The notes under the pieces are model-generated. The model saw only the letters and a program-made list of their open reading frames with translations. It searched no databases and was not told where the DNA came from. A stretch of 64,000 nt of DNA from Jejubacter sp036620675 (GTDB lineage: Bacteria > Pseudomonadota > Gammaproteobacteria > Enterobacterales > Enterobacteriaceae): assembly GCA_036620675.1 (NCBI GenBank), contig JAZHEE010000010.1; one strand, written 5' to 3'. A program made the translations under genes and the position numbers. The number at the start of each line of letters is the position of its first letter. The stretch's first letter is position 1. Shown piece by piece: positions 1 to 8,329 of the stretch.

Positions 1-1
1 T

Positions 2-247
2 AGCGGTCTGAGCGGCGGTCTGTTCAATATGTGCGGCAACCTGTCGGGCATCGTCACGCCTATCGCTATCGGCTATATCGTGGGCGTCACCGGCTCATTT
101 AACGGTGCGCTGGTTTATGTGGGCATTCACGCGCTGGTCGCGATTTTCAGCTTCCTGTTTATCGTCGGCGATATCAAACGTATTGAACTGAAACCGAAAA
201 AACGGGAGGAAGCCCATGAGCACAGCATCAAGCCCGACTATCACTGA
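2..247 (+). CDS. gudP: GudP D-glucarate permease, C-terminal fragment
   Basis: This is the 3' end of a major facilitator superfamily transporter cut by the left edge of the window; the reading frame is open from base 2. The visible 81 residues contain a glycine-rich helix (GNLSGIVTPIAIGYIVG), a last hydrophobic helix (LVAIFSFLFIVGDI) and a short charged cytoplasmic tail. This matches the end of anion:cation symporter family sugar-acid permeases. The identification as GudP rests mainly on position: it overlaps the start of gudX by 32 bases and is followed by gudD, the order of the E. coli glucarate operon. It would import D-glucarate across the inner membrane. Confidence 0.85.
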   Translation, partial: SGLSGGLFNMCGNLSGIVTPIAIGYIVGVTGSFNGALVYVGIHALVAIFSFLFIVGDIKRIELKPKKREEAHEHSIKPDYH

Positions 248-1556
248 GATGCGGGTGATCCCGGTTGCGGGGCACGACAGCATGTTGCTGAATATCGGCG
301 GTGCCCATGCGCCGTTCTTTACCCGCAACATTGTGGCCCTGACCGATAACGCAGGCCAGGTGGGGCTGGGGGAAGCGCCGGGCGGCGAAACCATTCGTCG
401 CACCCTGGAACAGGCGATTCCGCTGGTGGTGGGCCAGCCGGTGGCGCGAATGAACCGACTGGTGCAACAGGTGCATCTGGGCAATCAGTCTGCGGATTTC
501 GACGCTTTCGGTCAGGGGGCCTGGACCTTCGAACTGCGGGTTAACGCGGTGGCGGCGCTGGAAGCGGCGCTGCTGGATCTGCTGGGAAAAGCCCTGAATG
601 TGCCGGTCTGCGAGCTGCTGGGGCCGGGGCGTCAGCGCGATGAAGTCACGGTGCTGGGTTATCTGTTCTACATCGGCGATCGCCAGAAAACGCCGCTGCC
701 TTATCAACAAGGAAGCCGCAGTGGACATTCCTGGTATCATCTGCGCCATCAGGAGGCGCTGAACGCACGGGCTATCGTTGAACTGGCGCAGGCGGCCCAG
801 GATCGCTATGGCTTTAAGGATTTCAAACTGAAAGGGGGCGTGCTGCCCGGTGAGCAGGAGCTGGATGCAGCGCGGGAGCTTAAGCGATGCTTCCCCGATG
901 CGCGTATTACGGTCGATCCCAATGGTGCCTGGCACCTTGATGAAGCCATCGCGCTGTGTCGTGATATGAAGGATGTGCTGACTTATGCCGAAGATCCCTG
1001 CGGCGCAGAGCAGGGTTACTCCGGGCGCGAAGTGATGGCGGAATTCCGCCGGGCGACCGGTTTGCCGGTCGCCACCAATATGATCGCCACTAACTGGCGA
1101 GAGATGGGGCATGCCATCATGCTTAACGCGGTGGATATTCCGCTGGCCGATCCGCATTTCTGGACTCTGAGCGGTGCAGTGCGAGTGGCGCAGATGTGCG
1201 ATGAGTGGGGGCTGACCTGGGGCTGCCATTCCAACAACCACTTTGATATTTCGCTGGCGATGTTTACCCATGTAGGGGCAGCGGCGCCGGGCAAACCCAC
1301 CGCCATCGATACCCACTGGATCTGGCAGGAGGGCGAAGCACGCCTGACCCGGGAGCCGCTGGAGATTCGCGGCGGCAAGATTACCGTACCGCAGGGGCCG
1401 GGGTTGGGCATTGAGCCGGACTGGCAACGTATTGAGCAGGCGCACCAGCTTTATTGCTCGCTGCCCGACGGCGCGCGTAACGATGCGGAGTCGATGCAGT
1501 ATCTGGTGCCCGGCTGGAAATTTGACCGCAGGCGTCCCGCTTTCGGTCGCGGATAA
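216..1556 (+). CDS. gudX: GudX glucarate dehydratase-related protein
   Basis: A 446-residue enolase-superfamily protein of the glucarate dehydratase subgroup, strongly similar to the next gene (gudD). Both share a capping-domain start (VIPVAGHDSML), the lysine motif FKLKGG of the barrel domain, the metal-ligand region DPNGAW and AEDPCGAEQGYSGREVMAEF, and the His motif SNNHFDISLAMFTHV. In E. coli the paralogue GudX has much weaker dehydratase activity than GudD and its exact role is unclear. The start at 216 lies inside the end of gudP, suggesting translational coupling. All visible catalytic motifs are present, so it may be active. The presence of both paralogues in order gudP-gudX-gudD supports the assignment of this first copy as GudX. 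Confidence 0.9.
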   Translation: MSTASSPTITEMRVIPVAGHDSMLLNIGGAHAPFFTRNIVALTDNAGQVGLGEAPGGETIRRTLEQAIPLVVGQPVARMNRLVQQVHLGNQSADFDAFGQGAWTFELRVNAVAALEAALLDLLGKALNVPVCELLGPGRQRDEVTVLGYLFYIGDRQKTPLPYQQGSRSGHSWYHLRHQEALNARAIVELAQAAQDRYGFKDFKLKGGVLPGEQELDAARELKRCFPDARITVDPNGAWHLDEAIALCRDMKDVLTYAEDPCGAEQGYSGREVMAEFRRATGLPVATNMIATNWREMGHAIMLNAVDIPLADPHFWTLSGAVRVAQMCDEWGLTWGCHSNNHFDISLAMFTHVGAAAPGKPTAIDTHWIWQEGEARLTREPLEIRGGKITVPQGPGLGIEPDWQRIEQAHQLYCSLPDGARNDAESMQYLVPGWKFDRRRPAFGRG

Positions 1557-1577
1557 TTCGAAGAAGGAAAACCAACA

Positions 1578-2918
1578 ATGACGATACACCATTCCACGCC
1601 GGTCGTGACGGAGATGCAGGTGATTCCGGTTGCCGGACACGACAGTATGCTGATGAACCTGAGCGGCGCCCACGGCCCGTTTTTTACCCGCAATATTGTC
1701 ATTATCAAAGATAATTCAGGGCATACCGGAGTGGGCGAAATTCCCGGCGGCGAGAAGATCCGTAAGACACTGGAAGATGCCGCAGCGCTGGTATGTGGTA
1801 AAACCCTGGGAGAATACCGCAATGTGCTGAGCGCGATACGTCGCGCCTTTGCCGATCGCGATGCCGGTGGTCGGGGCCTGCAAACCTTTGATCTCCGCAC
1901 CACTATCCACGTGGTGACCGGTATCGAAGCCGCTATGCTCGATCTGCTGGGCCAGCATCTTGGGGTCAACGTGGCCACTCTACTGGGCGATGGTCAGCAG
2001 CGCGATGAAGTCGAAATGCTGGGCTATCTGTTCTATGTCGGGGATCGCAAACGTACGGATTTGCCTTACCAGAGTCAGCCAGATGAGCGCTGCGACTGGT
2101 ATCGCCTGCGTCATGAAGAAGCGATGACGCCGGAGGCGGTGGTGCGTCTGGCCGAAGCCGCTTACGAAAAATATGGTTTTAACGACTTTAAACTTAAGGG
2201 CGGGGTGCTGGAGGGCAGTGAAGAGGCTGAAGCTGTGACCGCGCTGCATGCCCGCTTCCCGGAGGCGCGGGTTACCCTCGACCCTAACGGCGCCTGGTCG
2301 CTGGATGAGGCGATTCGTCTGGGTAAGCAGTTGCGCGGCGTGCTGGCGTATGCCGAGGATCCCTGTGGCGCCGAGCAGGGCTATTCCGGGCGCGAAATTA
2401 TGGCCGAGTTCCGTCGCGCCACCGGTCTGCCCACTGCCACCAATATGATTGCTACCGACTGGCGGCAAATGGGTCATACTTTGTCACTCCAGTCGGTGGA
2501 TATTCCGCTGGCCGACCCCCATTTCTGGACTATGCAGGGCTCGGTTCGGGTCGCTCAGATGTGCCACGAATTTGGTCTGACCTGGGGTTCGCACTCCAAT
2601 AACCACTTCGATATTTCGCTGGCGATGTTCACCCATGTGGCCGCTGCGGCGCCAGGCGACATTACCGCTATCGACACCCACTGGATCTGGCAGGAAGGCA
2701 ATCAGCGCCTGACGCGTCAGCCGCTGGAAATTAAAGGCGGTAAGGTACAGGTGCCTCAGATGCCGGGGCTGGGCGTGGAACTGGATATGGACCAGGTGAT
2801 GCGGGCCCATGAGCTGTATCAGAAGCAGGGGCTGGGCGCGCGCGACGACGCGGCGGCCATGCAGTATCTGATCCCCGACTGGCGCTTTGATAATAAACGC
2901 CCCTGTATGGTGCGTTAA
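1578..2918 (+). CDS. gudD: GudD D-glucarate dehydratase
   Basis: A 446-residue enolase-superfamily enzyme that dehydrates D-glucarate (and L-idarate) to 5-keto-4-deoxy-D-glucarate, the first catabolic step of the pathway. Recognisable motifs are the FKLKGG lysine motif, DPNGAWSLDEA, AEDPCGAEQGYSGRE and the catalytic His region SNNHFDISLAMFTHVAAAAPG. It begins 21 bases after gudX behind an AGAAGGAAAA ribosome binding site. The C-terminus PDWRFDNKRPCMVR matches GudD of E. coli as I recall it, and better than the C-terminus of the upstream copy. It should form one transcript with gudP, gudX and probably the glycerate kinase 71 bases downstream. Confidence 0.95.
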   Translation: MTIHHSTPVVTEMQVIPVAGHDSMLMNLSGAHGPFFTRNIVIIKDNSGHTGVGEIPGGEKIRKTLEDAAALVCGKTLGEYRNVLSAIRRAFADRDAGGRGLQTFDLRTTIHVVTGIEAAMLDLLGQHLGVNVATLLGDGQQRDEVEMLGYLFYVGDRKRTDLPYQSQPDERCDWYRLRHEEAMTPEAVVRLAEAAYEKYGFNDFKLKGGVLEGSEEAEAVTALHARFPEARVTLDPNGAWSLDEAIRLGKQLRGVLAYAEDPCGAEQGYSGREIMAEFRRATGLPTATNMIATDWRQMGHTLSLQSVDIPLADPHFWTMQGSVRVAQMCHEFGLTWGSHSNNHFDISLAMFTHVAAAAPGDITAIDTHWIWQEGNQRLTRQPLEIKGGKVQVPQMPGLGVELDMDQVMRAHELYQKQGLGARDDAAAMQYLIPDWRFDNKRPCMVR

Positions 2919-2989
2919 GCAGGAATAGCCCGGGTCGTGATGACCCGGGTACCGAGCCCCGGGCGGGGCGTGGAGCATAAGGAGCGCCG

Positions 2990-4132
2990 ATGAAGATCGT
3001 TATTGCGCCCGACTCCTGGAAAGAGAGTCTGAGCGCGCTGGAAGTGGCAGACTGCATTGAGCAGGGATTTCGGGATATATTCCCCGGGGCGCATTATGTT
3101 CGGTTACCGGTGGCGGATGGCGGAGAAGGAACCGTTGAGGCGATGATTGCCGCCACTGGCGGGCGGCGGGTCGCGCTTGACGTCACCGGGCCGTTAGGGG
3201 AGCGGGTGGCCGCTTTTTATGGTCTTTCCGGGGATGGCGATTGCGCCTTTATCGAAATGGCGGCGGCCAGCGGTCTGGAATTGCTGCCAATGGCGCAGCG
3301 CAACCCGTTAATCACCACTTCCTGGGGTACCGGCGAACTGATTTGCCATGCGCTGGAATCTGGTGTGAAGCACATCATTATCGGTATCGGCGGAAGCGCC
3401 ACCAATGACGGCGGCGCCGGTATGCTACAGGCGCTGGGCGTCAGTCTGCGTGATGCGCAGGGGCGGGAGCTGGAACGCGGCGGCGCAGCGCTGGCTCAAT
3501 TAAGCGCCATTGATATCAGCGGCCTGCGCCCGGAACTGGCGCACTGCCATATCGATGTGGCCTGCGATGTCACTAACCCTTTAACCGGTGAACAGGGGGC
3601 TTCGGCGGTGTTTGGTCCCCAGAAGGGAGCGACGCCGGAGATGGTGGTTCAGCTTGATGCAGCACTGATAAACTTTGCCCGGGTGGTGCGACAGGTGTTG
3701 GGCACGGAGATTCAAAACCTGCCCGGCGGTGGGGCGGCTGGTGGAATGGGGGCGGCGCTGTACGCTTTCTGCGACGCCAGGCTGCGCCCCGGGGTGGAAA
3801 TAGTCACCGGTGCGCTGAAGCTGGAACAGCAGGTGTGTGACGCAGATCTGGTGATTACCGGCGAAGGGCGCATCGACAGCCAGTCAGTTCAGGGCAAGGT
3901 ACCGTTCGGTGTAGCGCAGGTCGCCCGCCGCCACAATAAACCCACAATCGCCATTGCCGGAAGCCTGGCCCCGGATGTGGACGTGGTGCATCAACACGGT
4001 ATTGATGCAGTATTCAGCGTCATTAACAGCATCTGTTCGCTGGAGGAGGCGCTGGATAACGCCGCAGAGAATCTGCGCGCCACGGCGCGTAATATCGCTG
4101 CCGCTCTGGCGGTGGGGCAGCGGCTGGGGTGA
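2990..4132 (+). CDS. garK: Glycerate 2-kinase (GarK/GlxK family)
   Basis: A 380-residue glycerate kinase of the GarK/GlxK family that phosphorylates D-glycerate at the 2-position. The N-terminus MKIVIAPDSWKESLSALEVA, the motif PVADGGEGTVEAM, the glycine-rich segment IGIGGSATNDGGAGM, VACDVTNPLTGEQGAS and VITGEGRIDSQS are family hallmarks. D-glycerate is the product of tartronate semialdehyde reduction in glucarate/galactarate catabolism, so its place 71 bases behind gudD fits the pathway. In E. coli garK is in the separate garPLRK operon. The aldolase GarL and reductase GarR are not in this window. The choice between GarK and GlxK rests on similarity recalled from memory; the reaction is secure. 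Confidence 0.85.
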   Translation: MKIVIAPDSWKESLSALEVADCIEQGFRDIFPGAHYVRLPVADGGEGTVEAMIAATGGRRVALDVTGPLGERVAAFYGLSGDGDCAFIEMAAASGLELLPMAQRNPLITTSWGTGELICHALESGVKHIIIGIGGSATNDGGAGMLQALGVSLRDAQGRELERGGAALAQLSAIDISGLRPELAHCHIDVACDVTNPLTGEQGASAVFGPQKGATPEMVVQLDAALINFARVVRQVLGTEIQNLPGGGAAGGMGAALYAFCDARLRPGVEIVTGALKLEQQVCDADLVITGEGRIDSQSVQGKVPFGVAQVARRHNKPTIAIAGSLAPDVDVVHQHGIDAVFSVINSICSLEEALDNAAENLRATARNIAAALAVGQRLG

Positions 4133-4149
4133 GATTCCCTCGTTATCGG

Positions 4150-4173
4150 TTTTCTCCGCCCGGGCGGAGAAAA
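4150..4173 (+). terminator. Palindrome / terminator after the glucarate operon
   Basis: A perfect 24-base palindrome with core CTCCGCCCGGGCGGAG flanked by TTTT on the left and AAAA on the right, 18 bases after the glycerate kinase stop codon. The GC core with flanking A and T tracts suits a hairpin terminator readable from either side, but the run of T that should follow the stem is missing on the plus strand (AAAATCAC follows). Confidence 0.5.
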
Positions 4174-4204
4174 TCACTTCATCAACCACTCATCTGATTA
4201 ATGG

Positions 4205-4381
4205 CTAAACCCACTTGCTGTATCGGATATAGAGATATGCAACGATGATGACCCATAGCACCGTGAGAAGCCCCGGGTAAAAAGGAACAAAGCGGACAAT
4301 AAGATATGCCCCTATTATACTTATTATAATAGGGATGAGATAAAAAAAAGACTGCAATAACCAAAGGAACAGGCGTTTCAT
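4205..4381 (-). CDS. Small two-helix membrane protein, unknown function
   Basis: A 58-residue ORF that falls below the usual 60-residue cutoff. It begins MKRLFLWLLQSFFYLIPIII and has two hydrophobic stretches, roughly residues 4-28 and 37-52, separated by a short linker with RFVPFYPG, and ends with a basic tail (YIRYSKWV). The ATG overlaps the stop codon of the upstream 236-residue gene in an ATGA arrangement, a strong sign of translational coupling and of a real gene. I recognise no family. The pairing of a helical soluble-looking protein with a tiny membrane protein could be a toxin/immunity or effector/anchor pair, but that is inference. Confidence 0.6.
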   Translation of the reverse strand: MKRLFLWLLQSFFYLIPIIISIIGAYLIVRFVPFYPGLLTVLWVIIVAYLYIRYSKWV

Positions 4382-5088
4382 TTTTTTAGTATCTCATATA
4401 AAGCATCTGCTATTTTTTCCCGGTTATTATCACCAGATTGTATTTGATAAATTATTTTTGACATGTATGGCTCAATGGTATAATAAAGCATTTCAAGATT
4501 TTCTTTATATAATAACTGGTAGTATTCTGGATCCTGGAGTTTTAGCTTATTCGCTGCTGAGGCCGCTAACTGGGCTTTTGAATAAATTGTTGTCCCCGTA
4601 ATAAACCATGAAGCAAATTTATTTACCATGTTGATATGAGCTTCTTTAAAATCACCCGTGCTGACAATAAATTTTGCGATGGTAATTGCCAGAGCCATAT
4701 TGCTGACTTTACTTGCTGCTTTGTGGGCAACTATCCCCATTTTTTCGTGAAGAAAAGATGCCAGGTCATTAGCCTTAGTGTTATCGATTCTTTTAAGAGT
4801 TTTGCTGAAGTAGATAGATATCATATCAACAACGACATCCTGACGATGATAGATTTCACCGACAGCCAGAAGTAAACGTTCATCTTCCTTCATCATGTCA
4901 CGACAGGCGCTACGATAGTATTCATCCGGAATCAGGCATGAGCCGTAGTTGATAAGCCGCTGCCCACCCATTTTCACACTGCTGATCGTGGAGACCAAAT
5001 TTCCGTGGATGCTTTTAATAGAGTTTGTCAGCTCTATCGCTAATTGCCTTTTAGATTGCATCTGTAGCTGAAGATAGGTTTGTGACAC
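4378..5088 (-). CDS. Unrecognised 236-residue protein, AT-rich gene
   Basis: The protein starts at a GTG preceded by a good AAGGGG site six bases upstream and reads MSQTYLQLQMQSKRQLAI. It looks mostly alpha-helical, with polar N- and C-terminal parts and mildly hydrophobic helices around residues 125-145 (SNMALAITIAKFIVSTGDF) and 160-185 (FASWFITGTTIYSKAQLAASA). No signal peptide, catalytic motif or known family is evident. The gene is clearly AT-richer than the gud genes and barA on either side, as expected for acquired DNA. It is transcribed opposite to the 88-residue gene at 5158 and overlaps the 58-residue membrane protein gene downstream. I assign no function. Confidence 0.65.
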   Translation of the reverse strand: MSQTYLQLQMQSKRQLAIELTNSIKSIHGNLVSTISSVKMGGQRLINYGSCLIPDEYYRSACRDMMKEDERLLLAVGEIYHRQDVVVDMISIYFSKTLKRIDNTKANDLASFLHEKMGIVAHKAASKVSNMALAITIAKFIVSTGDFKEAHINMVNKFASWFITGTTIYSKAQLAASAANKLKLQDPEYYQLLYKENLEMLYYTIEPYMSKIIYQIQSGDNNREKIADALYEILKK

Positions 5089-5157
5089 CTTACACCCCTT
5101 GATGTATCATCTTTGTTATATAATTGATCGTTCTGGGTTGAAAGGGCAAGGTTAAAG

Positions 5158-5424
5158 ATGGGAAGTAAAAAGAAAACAACAGGTTACGTTATAGTTGCGA
5201 TCATTTTCTTTTTTGTAATCCCTGAAATCGCCTTTCGTACCCTCTCCCCTGAACATCTTGCCTGGTTGGGTTTTATGACAAGCTTTGGTGGGGTGATAAA
5301 CCCTCTTCTGTCCGTGATGATCTTCATGGGAGTTTTGTCTGTTGTATTAGGAGTTGTAGCAGCCTGTTTTTTGGGCAAAATTTATCGAGTAGTGTCACGT
5401 TCTGCCCGTCACTCAGACAGATAA
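5158..5424 (+). CDS. Small membrane protein, unknown function
   Basis: An 88-residue protein with a basic start (MGSKKKTTGY), a first hydrophobic helix about residues 9-26 (VIVAIIFFFVIPEIAF), a polar loop, and a second long hydrophobic segment about residues 40-75 that may be one or two helices. It ends in a basic tail (YRVVSRSARHSDR). It is divergent from the 236-residue gene, with 69 bases between the starts holding TATAAT at 5119-5124, a possible -10 box. The family is not recognised. Because it shares the AT-rich islet with the other two unknown genes, a joint function is possible. Confidence 0.5.
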   Translation: MGSKKKTTGYVIVAIIFFFVIPEIAFRTLSPEHLAWLGFMTSFGGVINPLLSVMIFMGVLSVVLGVVAACFLGKIYRVVSRSARHSDR

Positions 5425-5497
5425 CGAATGACGAGATATTCCCCGATTACCTGACCAGGTATCAGGGAGATCGGAAAAGTGTTTACATGTATCCATA

Positions 5498-5517
5498 AGC
5501 CCTCCGAAAGGAGGGCT
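5498..5517. terminator. Stem-loop after barA
   Basis: An 8-bp stem AGCCCTCC / GGAGGGCT with a GAAA loop lies 6 bases beyond the barA stop and about 70 bases beyond the stop of the small plus-strand gene. It sits between convergent genes and may end both, although neither strand has a good T-run after the stem. Confidence 0.5.
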
Positions 5518-5523
5518 AAAAAC

Positions 5524-8274
5524 CTACTTCAACCGCTGACAGGCCTCTCTGGTCACATTATCCATCTCATCCAGCAGCTCCAGCAGTTCGGGTTCCAGCT
5601 GTTGCGGCGCAGCGCCGCTGCCTAGCTGCTGTTCCAGCAGGAAACAGAGGTTCTTCAGGCGCGGCACGCCGCTGTAGCTGCAACTGCCGTGCAGCTTATG
5701 GATGATGTCGATAAGCCCGCCGGGCTCTTCCCCGGCCAGTTGAGCCTCGACGGTATTACGCACTTCCGGCAGAAACGACAGCAGCATACTCAGCATTTCA
5801 TGGGCCAGATCCGTCTTGTTGGCCGCCTGACGCAGCGCCAGCGACCAGTCCAGAGTGGCGTTGGGGTCGCTTTCAGGCATCTGCTCTTTGGCAAGCGGCT
5901 GAGGCAGCCTGGCGCCGGGTTGATAGCGCTGCAACAGGGCACACAGCTTCTCTTCATCGATAGGCTTTGCCAGATAATCGTTCATCCCGGCGCTCAGCAG
6001 CTTTTCTTTCTGGCCCGCCATGGCGTGGGCGGTAACGGCGATAACCGGCGTTTTATTATGCTGGGGGATCTGGCGAATCAGTTCACAGGCGCGGATGCCA
6101 TCCATTCCTGGCATCTGGATATCCATCAGCACCAGGTCGAAGCCCATCAGGCGCGCCTGCTCAATGGCGGCGGTACCGCTTTCGCATAGCACGACATGGC
6201 GCACCCGGTCTTCCAACAGCGCGCCGATAAGCTTCAGGTTGGCCGGGTTATCGTCCACGGCCATCACCGTCATCGGCAGTCGTACGTCGTCGCGAATGGC
6301 GCTGGCAGGCGGTATCAGCTCGCTGTGATGCTCCAGCAACAGCGGCATCAGTCGGGTCTGAGTGACAGGCTTAATCATACAGGCCGAAGCACCGCCCTGT
6401 TTTAGCTGTTCGGCGTTAATCAGCGCGTGGCAGGGCAGGGCGAGGATCAGGCAGGAAGACATGCGGGCCGCGCTGACAAGCCAGCTATCCTCCATTGAAA
6501 GCGGTTTGCGATCGGTAACCGGAACCCCAATCAGCATAAAATCATACTGTTTTTCCGGCAGATCGCTGAGCGTGGCGCCCCAGGTCACCTGTAGCGGCGT
6601 ACTGGCCAGCATATCCAGAGTTCCCTGGGCAGCGGCGGTATTGGGTTCAATGTAAGCGAGGTGCTTACCGGCCAGTACGGTCAGCGTTGTGCCATCCGGT
6701 ACGGCGTTGGGATTCAAATCCAGATTGATATGGAACCAGAAGGTGGATCCGCGTCCCGGCTGACTGTGGAACGAAATATCGCCGCCCATTTCGCGCACCA
6801 GCCTTTGGGTAATGGCCAGCCCCAACCCGGTACCGCCGTGGCGTCGGGAGATACTGGCGTCGGCCTGGCGAAAGGCCTGGAACAGCCGCGACTGATCTTT
6901 TTCCGGAATACCGATTCCGGTATCGCGAATCTGTACCTCGATTTGCAGCTTGTTATTACCCATGGCGCGCTGCTCCACCACCAGGTCGATATTGCCGCTC
7001 TCGGTAAACTTAATGGCGTTACCCACCAGATTAGTCAGAATCTGCTGCAGACGCAGCGGGTCGCCAATCACGTTATCAGGGACATTGCTGCCGATATCCA
7101 GCGTCAGCTCCAGCCCTTTATCGTGGGCGGCGTGAGCCAGTAGCGTCACGGTTTCATCCAGCGTACCGCGCAACAGGAAAGGGATGCTTTCCAGAATAAG
7201 CTTACCGGCTTCCAGTTTAGAAAAGTCGAGTACGTCGTTAATAATATTCAGCAGATTATTGGCCGAACGCTCAATGGTATTCAGGTGGTCGCGCTGGGTG
7301 CCGGACAGATCGGTTTTTAGCGTCAGCCGGGTAAAGCCGATAACGCCATTGAGCGGCGTGCGCAACTCGTGGGACATATTGGCCAGGAACTCTGATTTAA
7401 TGCGGGCCGCTTCCTGAGCGCGCTTTTTCGCCAGATCCAGTTCGACGTTCTGAATCTCCATCTGTTCCAGGGTTTCCCGCAGATCGGAAGTGGCCTGGTC
7501 GACATTATGCTGCATCTCTTCATGGTAAGCCGTCAAAGACATCGCCATGGCGTTAATGCCGTTTTTCAGCATATCGAGTTCGCCTAGCATAAAGCCTTCC
7601 ACCCGGCTGTCGAGCTGGCCGCGGCGAATACGGTCAACGGTGTTCACCATATTGCGGATAGGGCCGGTTACATCACGCATGAGTCGCCAGGCGAAGATCA
7701 TGGCGATACCCATACAGAGCAACACCAGTAGGGTTGAAGTGAGAATTTCCTTATACTGCTGCAGGCGCACCGAACGGAGATCCAGTTCCAGCGCCACATA
7801 GCCCAGCATATTGTTGGCGGGTTTGGCTTCGGTTATCTCCGATTCATCCGGCGAGTAGCGTTCGGAAATGATGGGCGTGCGCAGAATAATATCGTCGCCG
7901 CGCCGGGTGACCGTCAGCTTTCTGGGCTGGGGTGCCCCTTCCGGCAGCCTCAGCAGAGAGTGATCGAGCTGATAATTCGAGGTCACAAACAGTCGGTTAT
8001 TTTCGTCGTAGACTGAAATACCGCGCACGATATCGGAATGGCGGCGATGCAGCACGCTGACCAACTGGCGGATTGACTCCCGGTTGTGGAAGCTCATGCC
8101 ATACTCGCTGGAGACGGCGAGGGGCTCGATGATACTGGCGCCCGCGCCTTCCAGTTGACGCTGCAGATCGTTATAGCGGTGAACCACGAAAAAGACGCTG
8201 AGCAGCAGACCGATAAGCACGGTAGGCGCCAGAATCAGAATCATCATGCGTGCCCGCAGGCTGTAGTTGGTCAT
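5524..8274 (-). CDS. barA: BarA hybrid sensor histidine kinase
   Basis: A 916-residue tripartite sensor kinase of the BarA-UvrY system, which responds to short-chain carboxylates and drives csrB/csrC transcription. Visible order: transmembrane helix 1 about residues 10-31, periplasmic sensor domain, helix 2 about 177-198, HAMP, then the phospho-acceptor domain with His302 in NMSHELRTPLNG. The ATPase domain follows with DTGIGIPEKDQSRLF and GGTGLGLAI, then a receiver domain with phospho-acceptor Asp in VLMDIQMPGMDG (near residue 716). The C-terminal HPt domain has its His in KLHGSCSYSG (near 859). Length is two residues short of the 918-residue E. coli protein. It is divergent from rlmD with 55 bases between starts, as in E. 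coli. Confidence 0.97.
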   Translation of the reverse strand: MTNYSLRARMMILILAPTVLIGLLLSVFFVVHRYNDLQRQLEGAGASIIEPLAVSSEYGMSFHNRESIRQLVSVLHRRHSDIVRGISVYDENNRLFVTSNYQLDHSLLRLPEGAPQPRKLTVTRRGDDIILRTPIISERYSPDESEITEAKPANNMLGYVALELDLRSVRLQQYKEILTSTLLVLLCMGIAMIFAWRLMRDVTGPIRNMVNTVDRIRRGQLDSRVEGFMLGELDMLKNGINAMAMSLTAYHEEMQHNVDQATSDLRETLEQMEIQNVELDLAKKRAQEAARIKSEFLANMSHELRTPLNGVIGFTRLTLKTDLSGTQRDHLNTIERSANNLLNIINDVLDFSKLEAGKLILESIPFLLRGTLDETVTLLAHAAHDKGLELTLDIGSNVPDNVIGDPLRLQQILTNLVGNAIKFTESGNIDLVVEQRAMGNNKLQIEVQIRDTGIGIPEKDQSRLFQAFRQADASISRRHGGTGLGLAITQRLVREMGGDISFHSQPGRGSTFWFHINLDLNPNAVPDGTTLTVLAGKHLAYIEPNTAAAQGTLDMLASTPLQVTWGATLSDLPEKQYDFMLIGVPVTDRKPLSMEDSWLVSAARMSSCLILALPCHALINAEQLKQGGASACMIKPVTQTRLMPLLLEHHSELIPPASAIRDDVRLPMTVMAVDDNPANLKLIGALLEDRVRHVVLCESGTAAIEQARLMGFDLVLMDIQMPGMDGIRACELIRQIPQHNKTPVIAVTAHAMAGQKEKLLSAGMNDYLAKPIDEEKLCALLQRYQPGARLPQPLAKEQMPESDPNATLDWSLALRQAANKTDLAHEMLSMLLSFLPEVRNTVEAQLAGEEPGGLIDIIHKLHGSCSYSGVPRLKNLCFLLEQQLGSGAAPQQLEPELLELLDEMDNVTREACQRLK

Positions 8275-8329
8275 GGGGTTCCGATATGGGACAATTAAGA
8301 AAATAGTAAAAAGGTACTACACACTCGTA

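Noticed and set aside
228..1673. Long minus-strand ORF of 481 codons opposite gudX
   Set aside because: It mirrors the well-supported gudX gene, has no family motifs and reflects the high GC codon pattern; same for similar ORFs opposite gudD, cysN and cysI.
4182..4364. 60-codon minus-strand ORF in the gap after the glycerate kinase
   Set aside because: The overlapping frame at 4205-4381 has a coupled ATGA start and clear membrane helices, so the 60-codon frame is a shadow.
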